Shown here: positions 1-6,262 of the stretch, piece after piece
Numbering within the stretch: the stretch's first letter is position 1
Layout of the letters: each line of letters starts with the position of its first letter
DNA from: an uncultured Bacilli bacterium
Lineage (GTDB): Bacteria; Bacillota_I; Bacilli_A; RF39; UBA660
Assembly: GCA_947588795.1 (NCBI GenBank)
Contig: CANPZJ010000033.1
Span: 1 to 8,372 of the forward strand
Reading direction: 5' to 3'
DNA length: 8,372 bases
Notes under the pieces: model-generated
The model's input: the letters and a program-made list of their open reading frames with translations, nothing else
Told to the model about the DNA's origin: nothing
Databases searched by the model: none
Made by a program: the position numbers and the translations under genes

Positions 1-1070
1 AATACTTCGTTTAAAATATTATCAAACATAAATTTATTAGTAGTTTTAACGACTTTTAAAATATCTTTGCTAATTAATGGATCAATCATAGTTTCATATA
101 TTTCTTTGCATCTTTTAGTATCATGAAATCTATTATACATAGAAGCATAATCTTTTACAGTAACTAAACCATTCATCGAAAGTAAATATAGAAGAGTTTG
201 ATAATCTTCAGCAATAAGTTTACTACTTGTAGATTTAGCAATACATTCCATAATGTATTCTTTTTCTAATTCTGTTTGCACGGTTTTAAGCATATAATAA
301 ATAAAATAAGATATGTTTCTATTTTTAATAGTATCTTCAATGGCATTATCATAATCTCTACCTTTAAAAGTAATACCACGATTAAAAATAATATAAGGGT
401 AAGCTTTTTTATTTAATAAATACCACATGGCGACAGTTCTAGAAGTTCTCCCATTAACATCAAAATAAGGATGAATGTAAACAAAATAGAAATGTAATAT
501 TTGACTTTTAATGTATTCATCAGTCATATTATCATTAAATTCATTATTATTTAAAAATTCAAAATAAGCTTGCATAAATTCATTTATTCTATTTTCTGGT
601 ATGCCTTTATCTAGTTCATCAACATTTTTAGATATAATACCGCCTTTGACAATGTAAACTGGAGCAGTACGATAATAATCGCCCATTCTTACCGCATCTC
701 TTTCTTCCAGTAAATCTTTTGAAAGTATTTCATATAATTCTTTTAGCGAATCTTCATTAATATTTTGATTATTTAAAATATAATTATAACCATAATAAAG
801 ATTCATAATTCTTTTAACTTTTTTTTCATCTTTGCCATGATATTTTTTGGCAATAACATCTTCAATTAAATTGACATCATCAGAGTAACCTTCAATTTGG
901 TTGTTGGCCTTTAATTCATGGGAAAACATCACATCTTTAGCAAATAAAGATGAACATAAATGTGGCTCACTTTCCACAAATGTTTCTAATTCTTCCCGTT
1001 TTTGAGCATAATAATTTTCCTCAATTTTAAGAGGCATACCATTTAAAAATTTTAAAGATAAATTAGTCAT
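1..1070 (-). CDS. Fic family protein (probable AMPylase/nucleotidyltransferase), 3' end cut by the window
   Basis: The minus strand is open from an ATG at 1070 to the left edge, giving 356 residues without a stop. The Fic motif is HPYFDVNGRTSR at residues 200-211. Catalytic His200, acidic Asp204 and Asn206-Gly207-Arg208 are kept, but the first Gly of the usual GNGR is Val205. Upstream, NNQIEG at residues 56-61 matches the inhibitory helix of class II Fic proteins (S/T-x-x-x-E-G/N). Glu60, which blocks the ATP gamma-phosphate, is present; the usual Ser/Thr is Asn56. A substrate-docking flap (RTAPVYI, from residue 134) lies between them. The last ~80 residues look helical and may form a winged helix, as in many Fic-wHTH proteins. 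Family members transfer AMP or another nucleotide to a protein hydroxyl; the target here is unknown. The start is backed by AAAGGGGG at 1079-1086, 8 nt upstream. It is transcribed divergently from the murG operon, and no antitoxin gene is adjacent on the visible side. Confidence 0.9.
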   Translation of the reverse strand, partial: MTNLSLKFLNGMPLKIEENYYAQKREELETFVESEPHLCSSLFAKDVMFSHELKANNQIEGYSDDVNLIEDVIAKKYHGKDEKKVKRIMNLYYGYNYILNNQNINEDSLKELYEILSKDLLEERDAVRMGDYYRTAPVYIVKGGIISKNVDELDKGIPENRINEFMQAYFEFLNNNEFNDNMTDEYIKSQILHFYFVYIHPYFDVNGRTSRTVAMWYLLNKKAYPYIIFNRGITFKGRDYDNAIEDTIKNRNISYFIYYMLKTVQTELEKEYIMECIAKSTSSKLIAEDYQTLLYLLSMNGLVTVKDYASMYNRFHDTKRCKEIYETMIDPLISKDILKVVKTTNKFMFDNILNEV

Positions 1071-1100
1071 AAATTAATCCCCCTTTAAAAGTTAGTTGCT

Positions 1101-1109
1101 ATTATAGCA
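1101..1109 (-). promoter_or_regulatory. Extended -10 promoter of the fic gene
   Basis: Read on the minus strand this is TGCTATAAT, a perfect -10 hexamer with the TGn extension. The -35 position (about 1124-1129, TTTATT) is weak, as is usual for extended -10 promoters. Transcription would begin near 1094, leaving a leader of about 24 nt that contains the Shine-Dalgarno at 1079-1086. Confidence 0.6.
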
Positions 1110-1136
1110 AAAAAATTTTTAAAAATAAATACTTAG

Positions 1137-1190
1137 TTGACACTTTATTATTTTAAAGTCCTACTAATTTAAATACTTTTATTGTATAAT
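1137..1190 (+). promoter_or_regulatory. Candidate promoter elements upstream of murG
   Basis: A perfect -10 hexamer TATAAT lies at 1185-1190 and a perfect -35 hexamer TTGACA at 1137-1142. They are 42 bp apart, too far to work as one promoter. TATAAT has no good -35 at 16-18 bp (TACTAA at 1162-1167), and TTGACA has only poor -10 matches (ACTAAT at 1163-1168, 20-bp spacer). If TATAAT is used, transcription begins near 1197, so the mRNA would start at the Shine-Dalgarno itself. Which element drives the operon cannot be settled from sequence. Confidence 0.4.
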
Positions 1191-1196
1191 TTAAGT

Positions 1197-1203
1197 AGGT
1201 GAT
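1197..1203 (+). promoter_or_regulatory. murG ribosome binding site that decides the start
   Basis: AGGTGAT matches the 3' part of the consensus AGGAGGTGAT and sits 4 nt before ATG 1208 (6 nt from its AGGTG core). The in-frame GTG at 1199 lies inside this site, so it cannot be the start; ATG 1208 is chosen. Confidence 0.75.
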
Positions 1204-1207
1204 ACAT

Positions 1208-2293
1208 ATGCGTGTTATTATTTCGGCTGGTGGTACAGGTGGTCATATTTATCCAGCACTTTCTATAATTAAAAAATTACAAGAAAAAGAGACTAATTTA
1301 GAAGTATTATATATTGGTACTCATAATAGAATGGAAAAAGATATTATACCTCAAAATAATATTCCTTATGAAGCGATTGAAATATATGGTTTTAGTAAAA
1401 ATATCTTAAAAGATTGTAAAAATGTTTATTTACTTTATAAAGCTTATAATAAATGTTTAAAGATAATGAAAGAATTTAAGCCAGATATTGTAATTGGGGT
1501 TGGAGGATACGTTACTATGCCAGTTATAATGGCTGCTAGAAAATTAAACATTAAAAGTGTAATTCATGAACAAAATATTATTCCAGGTAAAACTAATAAA
1601 TATTTAAGTAGAGGGGTTGATGCAGTCTTTACTTCATTTAAAGAAAGTGAAAAATATTTTGATAAGGATGTAAATTGTATTTATACAGGTCATCCATCTG
1701 GTGATAATGTTTTAAGTTTAAAACCAATAAAAAAAGAATCTTTAGGTCTTTCTAAAAACAAAAAATTAGTTTTAATTACTTCAGGATCTCTAGGTAGTAG
1801 TGCGATGAATGATAAACTAATAGAATTTCTAAACTTAAGTGGTAAAGAAGATTATGAAGTATTATTTATTACTGGTAAAGGCAATTTTGATGAATTTAAT
1901 AAAAATAAATTTAATAGTAATATCAAAGTTATGCCTTATTTAGATAATTTAAGTGCTCTACTTAAGAGTTGTAATTTAGTAATAGGTAGAGCAGGAGCAG
2001 GGACAATAAGTGAGTTACTTGTTGCTAAAGTTCCATCTATTTTAATACCTAGTCCAAATGTTGCTAATAACCATCAATATTATAATGCGAAAGCTATGCA
2101 AGATAAAAATTTAGCTATTATGATTGAAGAAAAAGATTTAGATAGTAAAGTATTATATGAAAGAGTAAAAGAACTTTTAAGTAATAATGAAGAATATCGT
2201 AATTTAAAGAATAATTTATATGAAAATATTATGCCATCTAGTAGTGAGAAAATATATGAAAAAATAAAGGAGGTTATAAAGAATGCTAAATAA
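1208..2293 (+). CDS. murG: UDP-N-acetylglucosamine:lipid I N-acetylglucosaminyltransferase MurG
   Basis: This GT-B glycosyltransferase acts at the inner face of the membrane. It adds GlcNAc from UDP-GlcNAc to lipid I, forming lipid II, the last cytoplasmic step of peptidoglycan synthesis. From ATG 1208 it is 361 residues, the normal family length. The N-terminal acceptor domain opens with the glycine loop GGTGGH (residues 8-13, His13 being the conserved catalytic-region His). It continues with GVGGY at 97-101 and HEQN at 120-123. The C-terminal donor domain has the signature GRAGAGTISE (260-269), whose Glu269 is expected to bind the sugar nucleotide, and NNHQ at 287-290. It is the first gene of the murG-murB-divIB-queH operon, and its last 11 bp overlap murB. 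Nothing is missing; the assignment is secure. Confidence 0.97.
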   Translation: MRVIISAGGTGGHIYPALSIIKKLQEKETNLEVLYIGTHNRMEKDIIPQNNIPYEAIEIYGFSKNILKDCKNVYLLYKAYNKCLKIMKEFKPDIVIGVGGYVTMPVIMAARKLNIKSVIHEQNIIPGKTNKYLSRGVDAVFTSFKESEKYFDKDVNCIYTGHPSGDNVLSLKPIKKESLGLSKNKKLVLITSGSLGSSAMNDKLIEFLNLSGKEDYEVLFITGKGNFDEFNKNKFNSNIKVMPYLDNLSALLKSCNLVIGRAGAGTISELLVAKVPSILIPSPNVANNHQYYNAKAMQDKNLAIMIEEKDLDSKVLYERVKELLSNNEEYRNLKNNLYENIMPSSSEKIYEKIKEVIKNAK

Positions 2294-3158
2294 ATTTGGC
2301 GAAGTAATAGAAAATGCATCTTTAGAAAATTATAATACCTATGGTATTAAGACTAGTTGTAAGTATTTAGTTAAACCACAAGATGAAGAACAATTATATT
2401 TTTTAGTCGATTATTTACGCAAAAATAAAATTAAATATTATGTTTTAGGTAAAGGATCTAATGTTATATTACCTGATAAGCCTTTTGATGGGGTTATTAT
2501 TAGTTTAGAATACTTTAATAAAATAAAAATAGAAGGCCCTAATGTTAAAGCAGAAGCTGGGGTTGTTTTAGGTACTTTAATTAAAGAATGTGTTAATAAT
2601 AATTTAAAAGGTTTTGAGTATTTAGCAGGTATTCCTGGTACTTTAGGTGGTGCCCTTTATGGTAATGCTGGCGTAAAAGACCATACTATTTATGATCATT
2701 TAATGGAGATAGTAATTTTAAGAGATAATGCAATAGATACAATTGGTAAAGGTGATTTTAAAGTATCTTACCGGCATACTGAATTTAAAGATAATAACGA
2801 TATTATTTTAAGAGCGTGTTTTTGTTTAGATAAAGGCAAAAGAGAAGAATTAGAGAGTATTATCAATGAAAATAGATTAAAAAGACAAAATAGCCAACCC
2901 CTAGAATATAAAAATGCTGGTAGTGTTTTTAAAAATCCAGAAGGAATGTTTGCGGGTAAATTAATTGAAGATGCTGGACTTAAAGGTTATAGTATAGGTG
3001 ATGCCGAAGTTTCCGAAAAACATGCTAATTTTATTATTAATAAAGGTAATGCCACTAGTGAAGATATTAAAAAGTTAATTAAAAAAATTCAAGAAGAAGT
3101 AAAAAATAAATTTAATGTGGAACTAGAATTAGAACAAGTTGTAGTAGAGTGGGATTAG
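2283..3158 (+). CDS. murB: UDP-N-acetylenolpyruvoylglucosamine reductase MurB
   Basis: This FAD enzyme reduces UDP-GlcNAc-enolpyruvate to UDP-MurNAc with NADPH, the second committed cytosolic step of peptidoglycan synthesis. It has 291 residues, the size of the shorter type II MurB found in Firmicutes. FAD-binding motifs are LGKGSN (55-60) and AGIPGTLGGALYGNAG (115-130). The substrate-binding domain has YRHTEF from Tyr163 (Arg164 expected in the active site) and AGSVFKNP with the proton-donor Ser214. It ends in a Glu-rich LELEQV, where Glu284 best fits the catalytic Glu, although the usual LEPEV wording is altered. The start ATG 2283 overlaps murG by 11 bp and follows a near-perfect AAGGAGGT at 2267-2274. 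Its TAG stop, the only one among complete genes here, ends 1 nt before divIB. Confidence 0.97.
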   Translation: MLNKFGEVIENASLENYNTYGIKTSCKYLVKPQDEEQLYFLVDYLRKNKIKYYVLGKGSNVILPDKPFDGVIISLEYFNKIKIEGPNVKAEAGVVLGTLIKECVNNNLKGFEYLAGIPGTLGGALYGNAGVKDHTIYDHLMEIVILRDNAIDTIGKGDFKVSYRHTEFKDNNDIILRACFCLDKGKREELESIINENRLKRQNSQPLEYKNAGSVFKNPEGMFAGKLIEDAGLKGYSIGDAEVSEKHANFIINKGNATSEDIKKLIKKIQEEVKNKFNVELELEQVVVEWD

Positions 3159-3159
3159 A

Positions 3160-3939
3160 ATGGATAAAAAAAAGAAAAAAAGAAAACTTAATATGAAAAG
3201 ATTTTTTACTTTTGTATTTATTATAGTTTTAATAGGTATAGCTATCTATTATTTTAGTAATGTTCCAATAAAAAATATTAAAGTAGAAGGAAATTTCTAT
3301 TTAAAAGATAATTATATTGCTAATTACCTAGATTTAAAAAATGCTAAAATACTTACAGTAAGCAAGAGTAAAATTAAAAAGAAACTACTTAAAATAGATT
3401 TAATTAGTGATGTTAAAATATCGAAAAATTATTTTGGTACACTAACTTTAAAAATAACGGAAGATAAAATATTATTTTATAATTGGAATACGAAAAAAAT
3501 AGTTTTATCTAGTGGAAGAGAAATACCTTATAATAAAGAATATCTAGGTGTTCCAACTCTTATTAATTATGTTCCAGATGATATTTACAAAGAATTTATA
3601 GAGAAATTAAATAAAATAGATAAAGAAGTATTAAGTTTAGTAAGTGAAATAGAGTATAGTAGATCAATGATTAATGATAAAGTTATTGATGATAAAAGAT
3701 TTTTATTTCGAATGAATGATGGTAATCAAGTCTATATTAATACTATTAATATAGAGAAATTTAATGATTATTTAGAAATATATGATGCCATTGAAAATAA
3801 AAATGGCGATACTAAAGGTTGTTTATATTTAGATAGTAATAGTGAAAATAATCATTTTAATAATTGTGAAGAAGATAAAATAGTAAATCCAGATGAAGAA
3901 AATCCAGAAGATAAAAAGGATGAAAACAATGAAGATTAA
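3160..3939 (+). CDS. divIB: Cell division protein DivIB/FtsQ
   Basis: This bitopic divisome protein bridges early and late division proteins and works with FtsL/DivIC and FtsW-FtsI. In its 259 residues, a very basic cytoplasmic N-terminus (DKKKKKRK, residues 2-9) precedes one membrane helix at about 15-32. A POTRA domain follows at about 35-100 (PIKNIKVEGN... through LTLKITE), then a beta-type domain to about 215. The C-terminus from about 237 is an acidic, probably disordered tail, as in several Gram-positive DivIB proteins. Cys221 and Cys236 lie outside the membrane and could pair. The start is 1 nt after the murB stop, with only a weak upstream GAGTGGG, so translation is probably coupled to murB. 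ATG 3193 (Met12) is a possible alternative start that would drop the basic tail. Identity rests on architecture and the murG-murB-divIB order, since FtsQ sequences diverge quickly. Confidence 0.88.
   Translation: MDKKKKKRKLNMKRFFTFVFIIVLIGIAIYYFSNVPIKNIKVEGNFYLKDNYIANYLDLKNAKILTVSKSKIKKKLLKIDLISDVKISKNYFGTLTLKITEDKILFYNWNTKKIVLSSGREIPYNKEYLGVPTLINYVPDDIYKEFIEKLNKIDKEVLSLVSEIEYSRSMINDKVIDDKRFLFRMNDGNQVYINTINIEKFNDYLEIYDAIENKNGDTKGCLYLDSNSENNHFNNCEEDKIVNPDEENPEDKKDENNED
3915..3922 (+). promoter_or_regulatory. queH ribosome binding site that decides the start
   Basis: AAAGGATG lies inside the end of divIB, with its AAAGGA core 8 nt before ATG 3929. Upstream in-frame ATGs at 3893 and 3920 lack a comparable site, and the extra residues they would add (lysine-rich) do not resemble the family N-terminus. 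ATG 3929 is preferred. Confidence 0.65.
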
Positions 3940-4537
3940 TTACGATAAAAAATTAGAAGAATTAATTCAAAGTTTAGATTATAGACCTAGAATTTTACTT
4001 CATAGTTGTTGTGGTCCTTGTTCATCTTATGTAATTACTTATTTAAAAGATTATTTTGATATAACTATTCTTTATTATAATCCGAATATTGAGCCAATTA
4101 GTGAATATGAAAAAAGAAAAAGTGAACAAATAAGATTAATTAAAGAATTAAATTTACCTAATGTAAGAATTTTAGATATTGATTATGATAATGATACTTA
4201 TAGAGAATATATTAAAGGTCATGAACAAGACAAAGAAGGTGGCGAAAGATGTCATTTATGTTATCGGTTAAGACTCGAGAAATGTGCTAAAGTAGCCAAA
4301 GAAAATAATCATGAATATTTTGGCACTACTTTAACTGTTAGTCCTTATAAAAACGCTGAAGTTTTAAATAAAATTGGGGAAGAACTTTCTAGTATTTATA
4401 ATATAAAATGGTTATATAGTGACTTTAAGAAAAAAGATGGCTATAAAAAATCAATTGAACTATCCCACAAATATAATTTATATCGGCAAGATTATTGTGG
4501 TTGTGATTTTAGTAACTATCATAATATTGAAGAATAA
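3929..4537 (+). CDS. queH: Epoxyqueuosine reductase QueH (DUF208)
   Basis: QueH reduces epoxyqueuosine to queuosine in the wobble position of GUN-anticodon tRNAs, the last step of the pathway. It is the non-orthologous replacement for cobalamin-dependent QueG. At 202 residues the protein is of family size. It carries the full set of metal-binding cysteines: HSCCGPC (His25, Cys27, Cys28, Cys31), ERCHLCYRLRL (Cys108, Cys111) and YCGCD (Cys190, Cys192). The family uses these for a [4Fe-4S] cluster and a nearby iron. The internal GTTLTVSPYKN and YRQDYCGCDFS wording is also typical. The start overlaps the end of divIB by 11 bp, so it is the last gene of the cell-wall operon, followed directly by a terminator. 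No other queuosine gene (tgt, queA, transporter) lies in the window. Confidence 0.95.
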   Translation: MKINYDKKLEELIQSLDYRPRILLHSCCGPCSSYVITYLKDYFDITILYYNPNIEPISEYEKRKSEQIRLIKELNLPNVRILDIDYDNDTYREYIKGHEQDKEGGERCHLCYRLRLEKCAKVAKENNHEYFGTTLTVSPYKNAEVLNKIGEELSSIYNIKWLYSDFKKKDGYKKSIELSHKYNLYRQDYCGCDFSNYHNIEE

Positions 4538-4540
4538 AAA

Positions 4541-4569
4541 TTTAAGATAAATAATCTTAAGTTTTTTTT
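4541..4569 (+). terminator. Intrinsic terminator of the murG-queH operon
   Basis: The arms TTAAGAT (4542-4548) and ATCTTAA (4554-4560) form a 7-bp stem with a 5-nt loop, followed by eight T at 4562-4569. The As just upstream can pair with the T run and lengthen the stem. It begins 3 nt after the queH stop. Confidence 0.8.
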
Positions 4570-4576
4570 AAATTAC

Positions 4577-4605
4577 TTGACAAATAAAATATGAATTGAT
4601 ATTTT
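4577..4605 (+). promoter_or_regulatory. Sigma-A-type promoter of the surface protein gene
   Basis: There is a perfect -35 TTGACA at 4577-4582, a 17-bp spacer and a -10 TATTTT at 4600-4605 (4 of 6). Transcription would start near 4612, so the leader is about 12 nt and begins at the AGGAGG Shine-Dalgarno (4612-4617). A short inverted repeat, TGATA-TTT-TATCA (4597-4609), overlaps the -10 and could be an operator, or chance in AT-rich DNA. Confidence 0.65.
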
Positions 4606-4623
4606 ATCATTAGGAGGAAATTT

Positions 4624-6054
4624 ATGAAAAGTAAAGCTTTAAAAATTTTTGCAGTAATTTTTTGTTTATTTGCGTTTATTAATGTAAGTAAAGCAGAAGA
4701 CTTAAATGAGTTATTTAATAAAATAGCTCCCAATGGTACCATTAATGTGCCAGCAATTGTACCAAATGGTGAATTAGAAGTAGAAGATTTTTCTAGTTCA
4801 TATATAAGAAAGGAGTTTAACACTTTTGGCTATCTAACTACTTGTAATGAAGATTATAGTAAGTGTACTTTATATTTGGGTAATGAAGATAACAACATAA
4901 CAAAAGAGGTCAATGTTATTTGGCAAAAAGGTAATGCTGTAGCCAAAACTATAATAGATACTGCGATTAAATTAATAAAATTAAAACCACTTAATTTTGA
5001 AGGTAGTGTAGTTTACGATTTAGATGATTTAAATTTATTAAATTATATTGTAAATACTACTGGTATGACTGATGAAGAAACAATAGATTTACCAATTAAT
5101 TATGTTAACGAATTAAAGAAAGCTTTTGAATATTCTAATATTACTTATAATACAGTATTTAGAGCCGGTGATGCTGGTTTATTTTATGAGTATGGCTTAG
5201 GTGAATTAGTATTATGGTACAAAGGTGTCATAAATGGTGAAATTGCTGAAGATATAGATGTAGGAGTTGTCCGAAATCATATCATTTATATTCCTAGTGA
5301 TACAGAAAATACGCCAGAAGCTTATATGGCCGCAGCTAAAAAAAGAATCGATGGCTATTTAGGAAATAATGATACGACAATTGAAATTGGGGGAAAAAGA
5401 AGCGAAGTTAGTGATCATGAGTATTCAAAATATTCAGCTAATGTAATTACTGATGATGAAATGGGTGAATATTATTATAAAATAACTATTGCAGGAAATG
5501 CTTATAATTTTCTAATTGTAAGAGATACTGCTAAAATGGTTGTAAGTAATTTTATTAATAAAGATATTGAAACTAATATTAAAGTTACAAATCCATCAAT
5601 TGAAGTACCATTTGATGCAACGTTAGATGTTGCTAAAATTATTAGTGGAACACAAGAATATGAAAATATTGTAAATGCATTAAAAACTGATACTTTTGCT
5701 GCTTATGATATAAAATTACATTCTGATACTAAAGATAGTAATATAACAAAGGTAAATAGTAATTTTACTGTATCAATACCAATTACTGATGAATTAAAAA
5801 ATCAAGATTTAGTAGTTTATTATATTAAAGAGGATGGTGCTTTAGAAAAATATGATGTGGAAGTAGATGAAGATGGTTATGCTAATTTTCAAACAAATCA
5901 TTTTAGTACGTATATTTTAGCTAAAGCAGAAAAAGAAGAAAAAGAAGAAATAGTGCCACAAACTGGTGATAATATTTATTTTTACTCAGTTATAGGATTA
6001 ATAAGTTTAATTAGTGTTGCTTTTGTAACCATAAAAAGACAAATAAAAGATTAA
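4624..6054 (+). CDS. Secreted surface protein with a VPQTG sortase sorting signal, function unknown
   Basis: The 476-residue protein is built for export and covalent attachment to peptidoglycan. Residues 1-24 form a signal peptide: basic MKSKALK, a hydrophobic core, and a likely cut after SKA (Ala24). The C-terminus is a sorting signal: VPQTG at 444-448 (an LPXTG variant), then DN, a hydrophobic stretch at about 451-470, and the charged tail KRQIKD. Sortase would cut between Thr447 and Gly448. A Glu/Lys-rich spacer at about 434-442 precedes it. The region at about 320-432 ends in NFQTNHFSTYILAKA, a wording I associate with Ig-like C-terminal modules of Firmicute wall proteins. I do not recognise a catalytic or ligand-binding domain in residues 25-320. 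Start ATG 4624 follows a strong AGGAGG with 6-nt spacing. It has its own promoter and terminator and no adjacent sortase gene, so a housekeeping sortase elsewhere is presumed. Confidence 0.88.
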   Translation: MKSKALKIFAVIFCLFAFINVSKAEDLNELFNKIAPNGTINVPAIVPNGELEVEDFSSSYIRKEFNTFGYLTTCNEDYSKCTLYLGNEDNNITKEVNVIWQKGNAVAKTIIDTAIKLIKLKPLNFEGSVVYDLDDLNLLNYIVNTTGMTDEETIDLPINYVNELKKAFEYSNITYNTVFRAGDAGLFYEYGLGELVLWYKGVINGEIAEDIDVGVVRNHIIYIPSDTENTPEAYMAAAKKRIDGYLGNNDTTIEIGGKRSEVSDHEYSKYSANVITDDEMGEYYYKITIAGNAYNFLIVRDTAKMVVSNFINKDIETNIKVTNPSIEVPFDATLDVAKIISGTQEYENIVNALKTDTFAAYDIKLHSDTKDSNITKVNSNFTVSIPITDELKNQDLVVYYIKEDGALEKYDVEVDEDGYANFQTNHFSTYILAKAEKEEKEEIVPQTGDNIYFYSVIGLISLISVAFVTIKRQIKD

Positions 6055-6072
6055 GACAATATTTTAATAATT

Positions 6073-6111
6073 GAAAAATGTTTTGTAAATAATAAATACA
6101 AGCATTTTTTT
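6073..6111 (+). terminator. Intrinsic terminator after the surface protein gene
   Basis: GAAAAATG (6073-6080) pairs with CATTTTTTTC (6103-6112) and, after a one-base bulge, TTTGTA (6082-6087) pairs with TACAAG (6097-6102, one G-U). The T run doubles as 3' arm and U-tract. The loop is 6088-6096. The TACAAG arm can instead pair with CTTGTA at 6112-6117, giving an alternative hairpin. Confidence 0.65.
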
Positions 6112-6112
6112 C

Positions 6113-6141
6113 TTGTATTCAAGCATATAATTTGTTACAAT
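6113..6141 (+). promoter_or_regulatory. Extended -10 promoter of rpsB-tsf
   Basis: The -35 TTGTAT (6113-6118), a 17-bp spacer and the -10 TACAAT (6136-6141, 5 of 6) are preceded by TGT, giving the extended form TGTTACAAT at 6133-6141. Transcription would begin near 6148, about 115 nt before the rpsB start. A second perfect TATAAT at 6126-6131 has no -35 at proper spacing and is less likely. The -35 immediately follows the preceding terminator. Confidence 0.6.
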
Positions 6142-6169
6142 AGGTATGGCTTTAAAAGTCAAATAGACA

Positions 6170-6231
6170 TTAATTTTTAGCCCACGCCGAGTGCTTAAAG
6201 TTATTTAAGTGGTAAGGGTATTAAAAATTAA
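6170..6231 (+). promoter_or_regulatory. Structured 5' leader of rpsB, candidate ribosomal-protein autoregulatory element
   Basis: The RNA folds into one long interrupted hairpin. The base stem is 10 perfect pairs, TTAATTTTTA (6170-6179) with TAAAAATTAA (6222-6231). A 2-nt bulge (6220-6221) follows, then GCCC (6180-6183) with GGGT (6216-6219, one G-U). After a 2x2 internal loop come GCC (6186-6188) with GGT (6211-6213), an asymmetric loop, and CTTAAA (6194-6199) with TTTAAG (6204-6209) closed by GTTA. The concentration of G and C here is unusual for this genome's non-coding DNA. It ends 11 nt before the rpsB Shine-Dalgarno region. S2 controls its own leader in gammaproteobacteria; that this element does the same is inference. 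No match to T-box, SAM or other riboswitches was seen. Confidence 0.6.
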
Positions 6232-6242
6232 GAAGAAAAACG

Positions 6243-6256
6243 AAAGGAAGAGTGAT
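6243..6256 (+). promoter_or_regulatory. rpsB ribosome binding region that decides the start
   Basis: AAAGGAAGAGTGAT is an extended, interrupted match to AAGGAGGTGAT. Its GAGTGAT part ends 6 nt before ATG 6263. An upstream in-frame GTG at 6209 lies inside the leader hairpin and would add a non-family lysine-rich peptide, so it is rejected. Confidence 0.7.
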
Positions 6257-6262
6257 TATTTT

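Noticed and set aside
1199..1207. GTG start for murG giving three extra residues
   Set aside because: The GTG lies inside the Shine-Dalgarno AGGTGAT, and family members start at the MRVIIS position, which ATG 1208 gives.
2080..2319. Minus-strand open frame of 79 codons over the end of murG and start of murB
   Set aside because: It lies opposite two secure genes, has low-complexity Leu/Ser/Phe composition typical of the complement of Lys/Asn-rich coding DNA, and resembles no family.
4557..4823. Minus-strand open frame of 88 codons over the start of the surface protein gene
   Set aside because: It is antisense to a gene with signal peptide, promoter and Shine-Dalgarno, and it runs through the promoter and into the queH terminator.
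6209..6262. GTG start for rpsB giving 18 extra residues
   Set aside because: S2 proteins begin MAVVSM at ATG 6263. The extra part is encoded by the leader hairpin and ribosome binding region.
6142..6262. Known riboswitch or T-box in the rpsB leader
   Set aside because: No T-box motif, SAM-type kink-turn stem or other familiar conserved core could be found, and the position before rpsB favours a ribosomal-protein leader.
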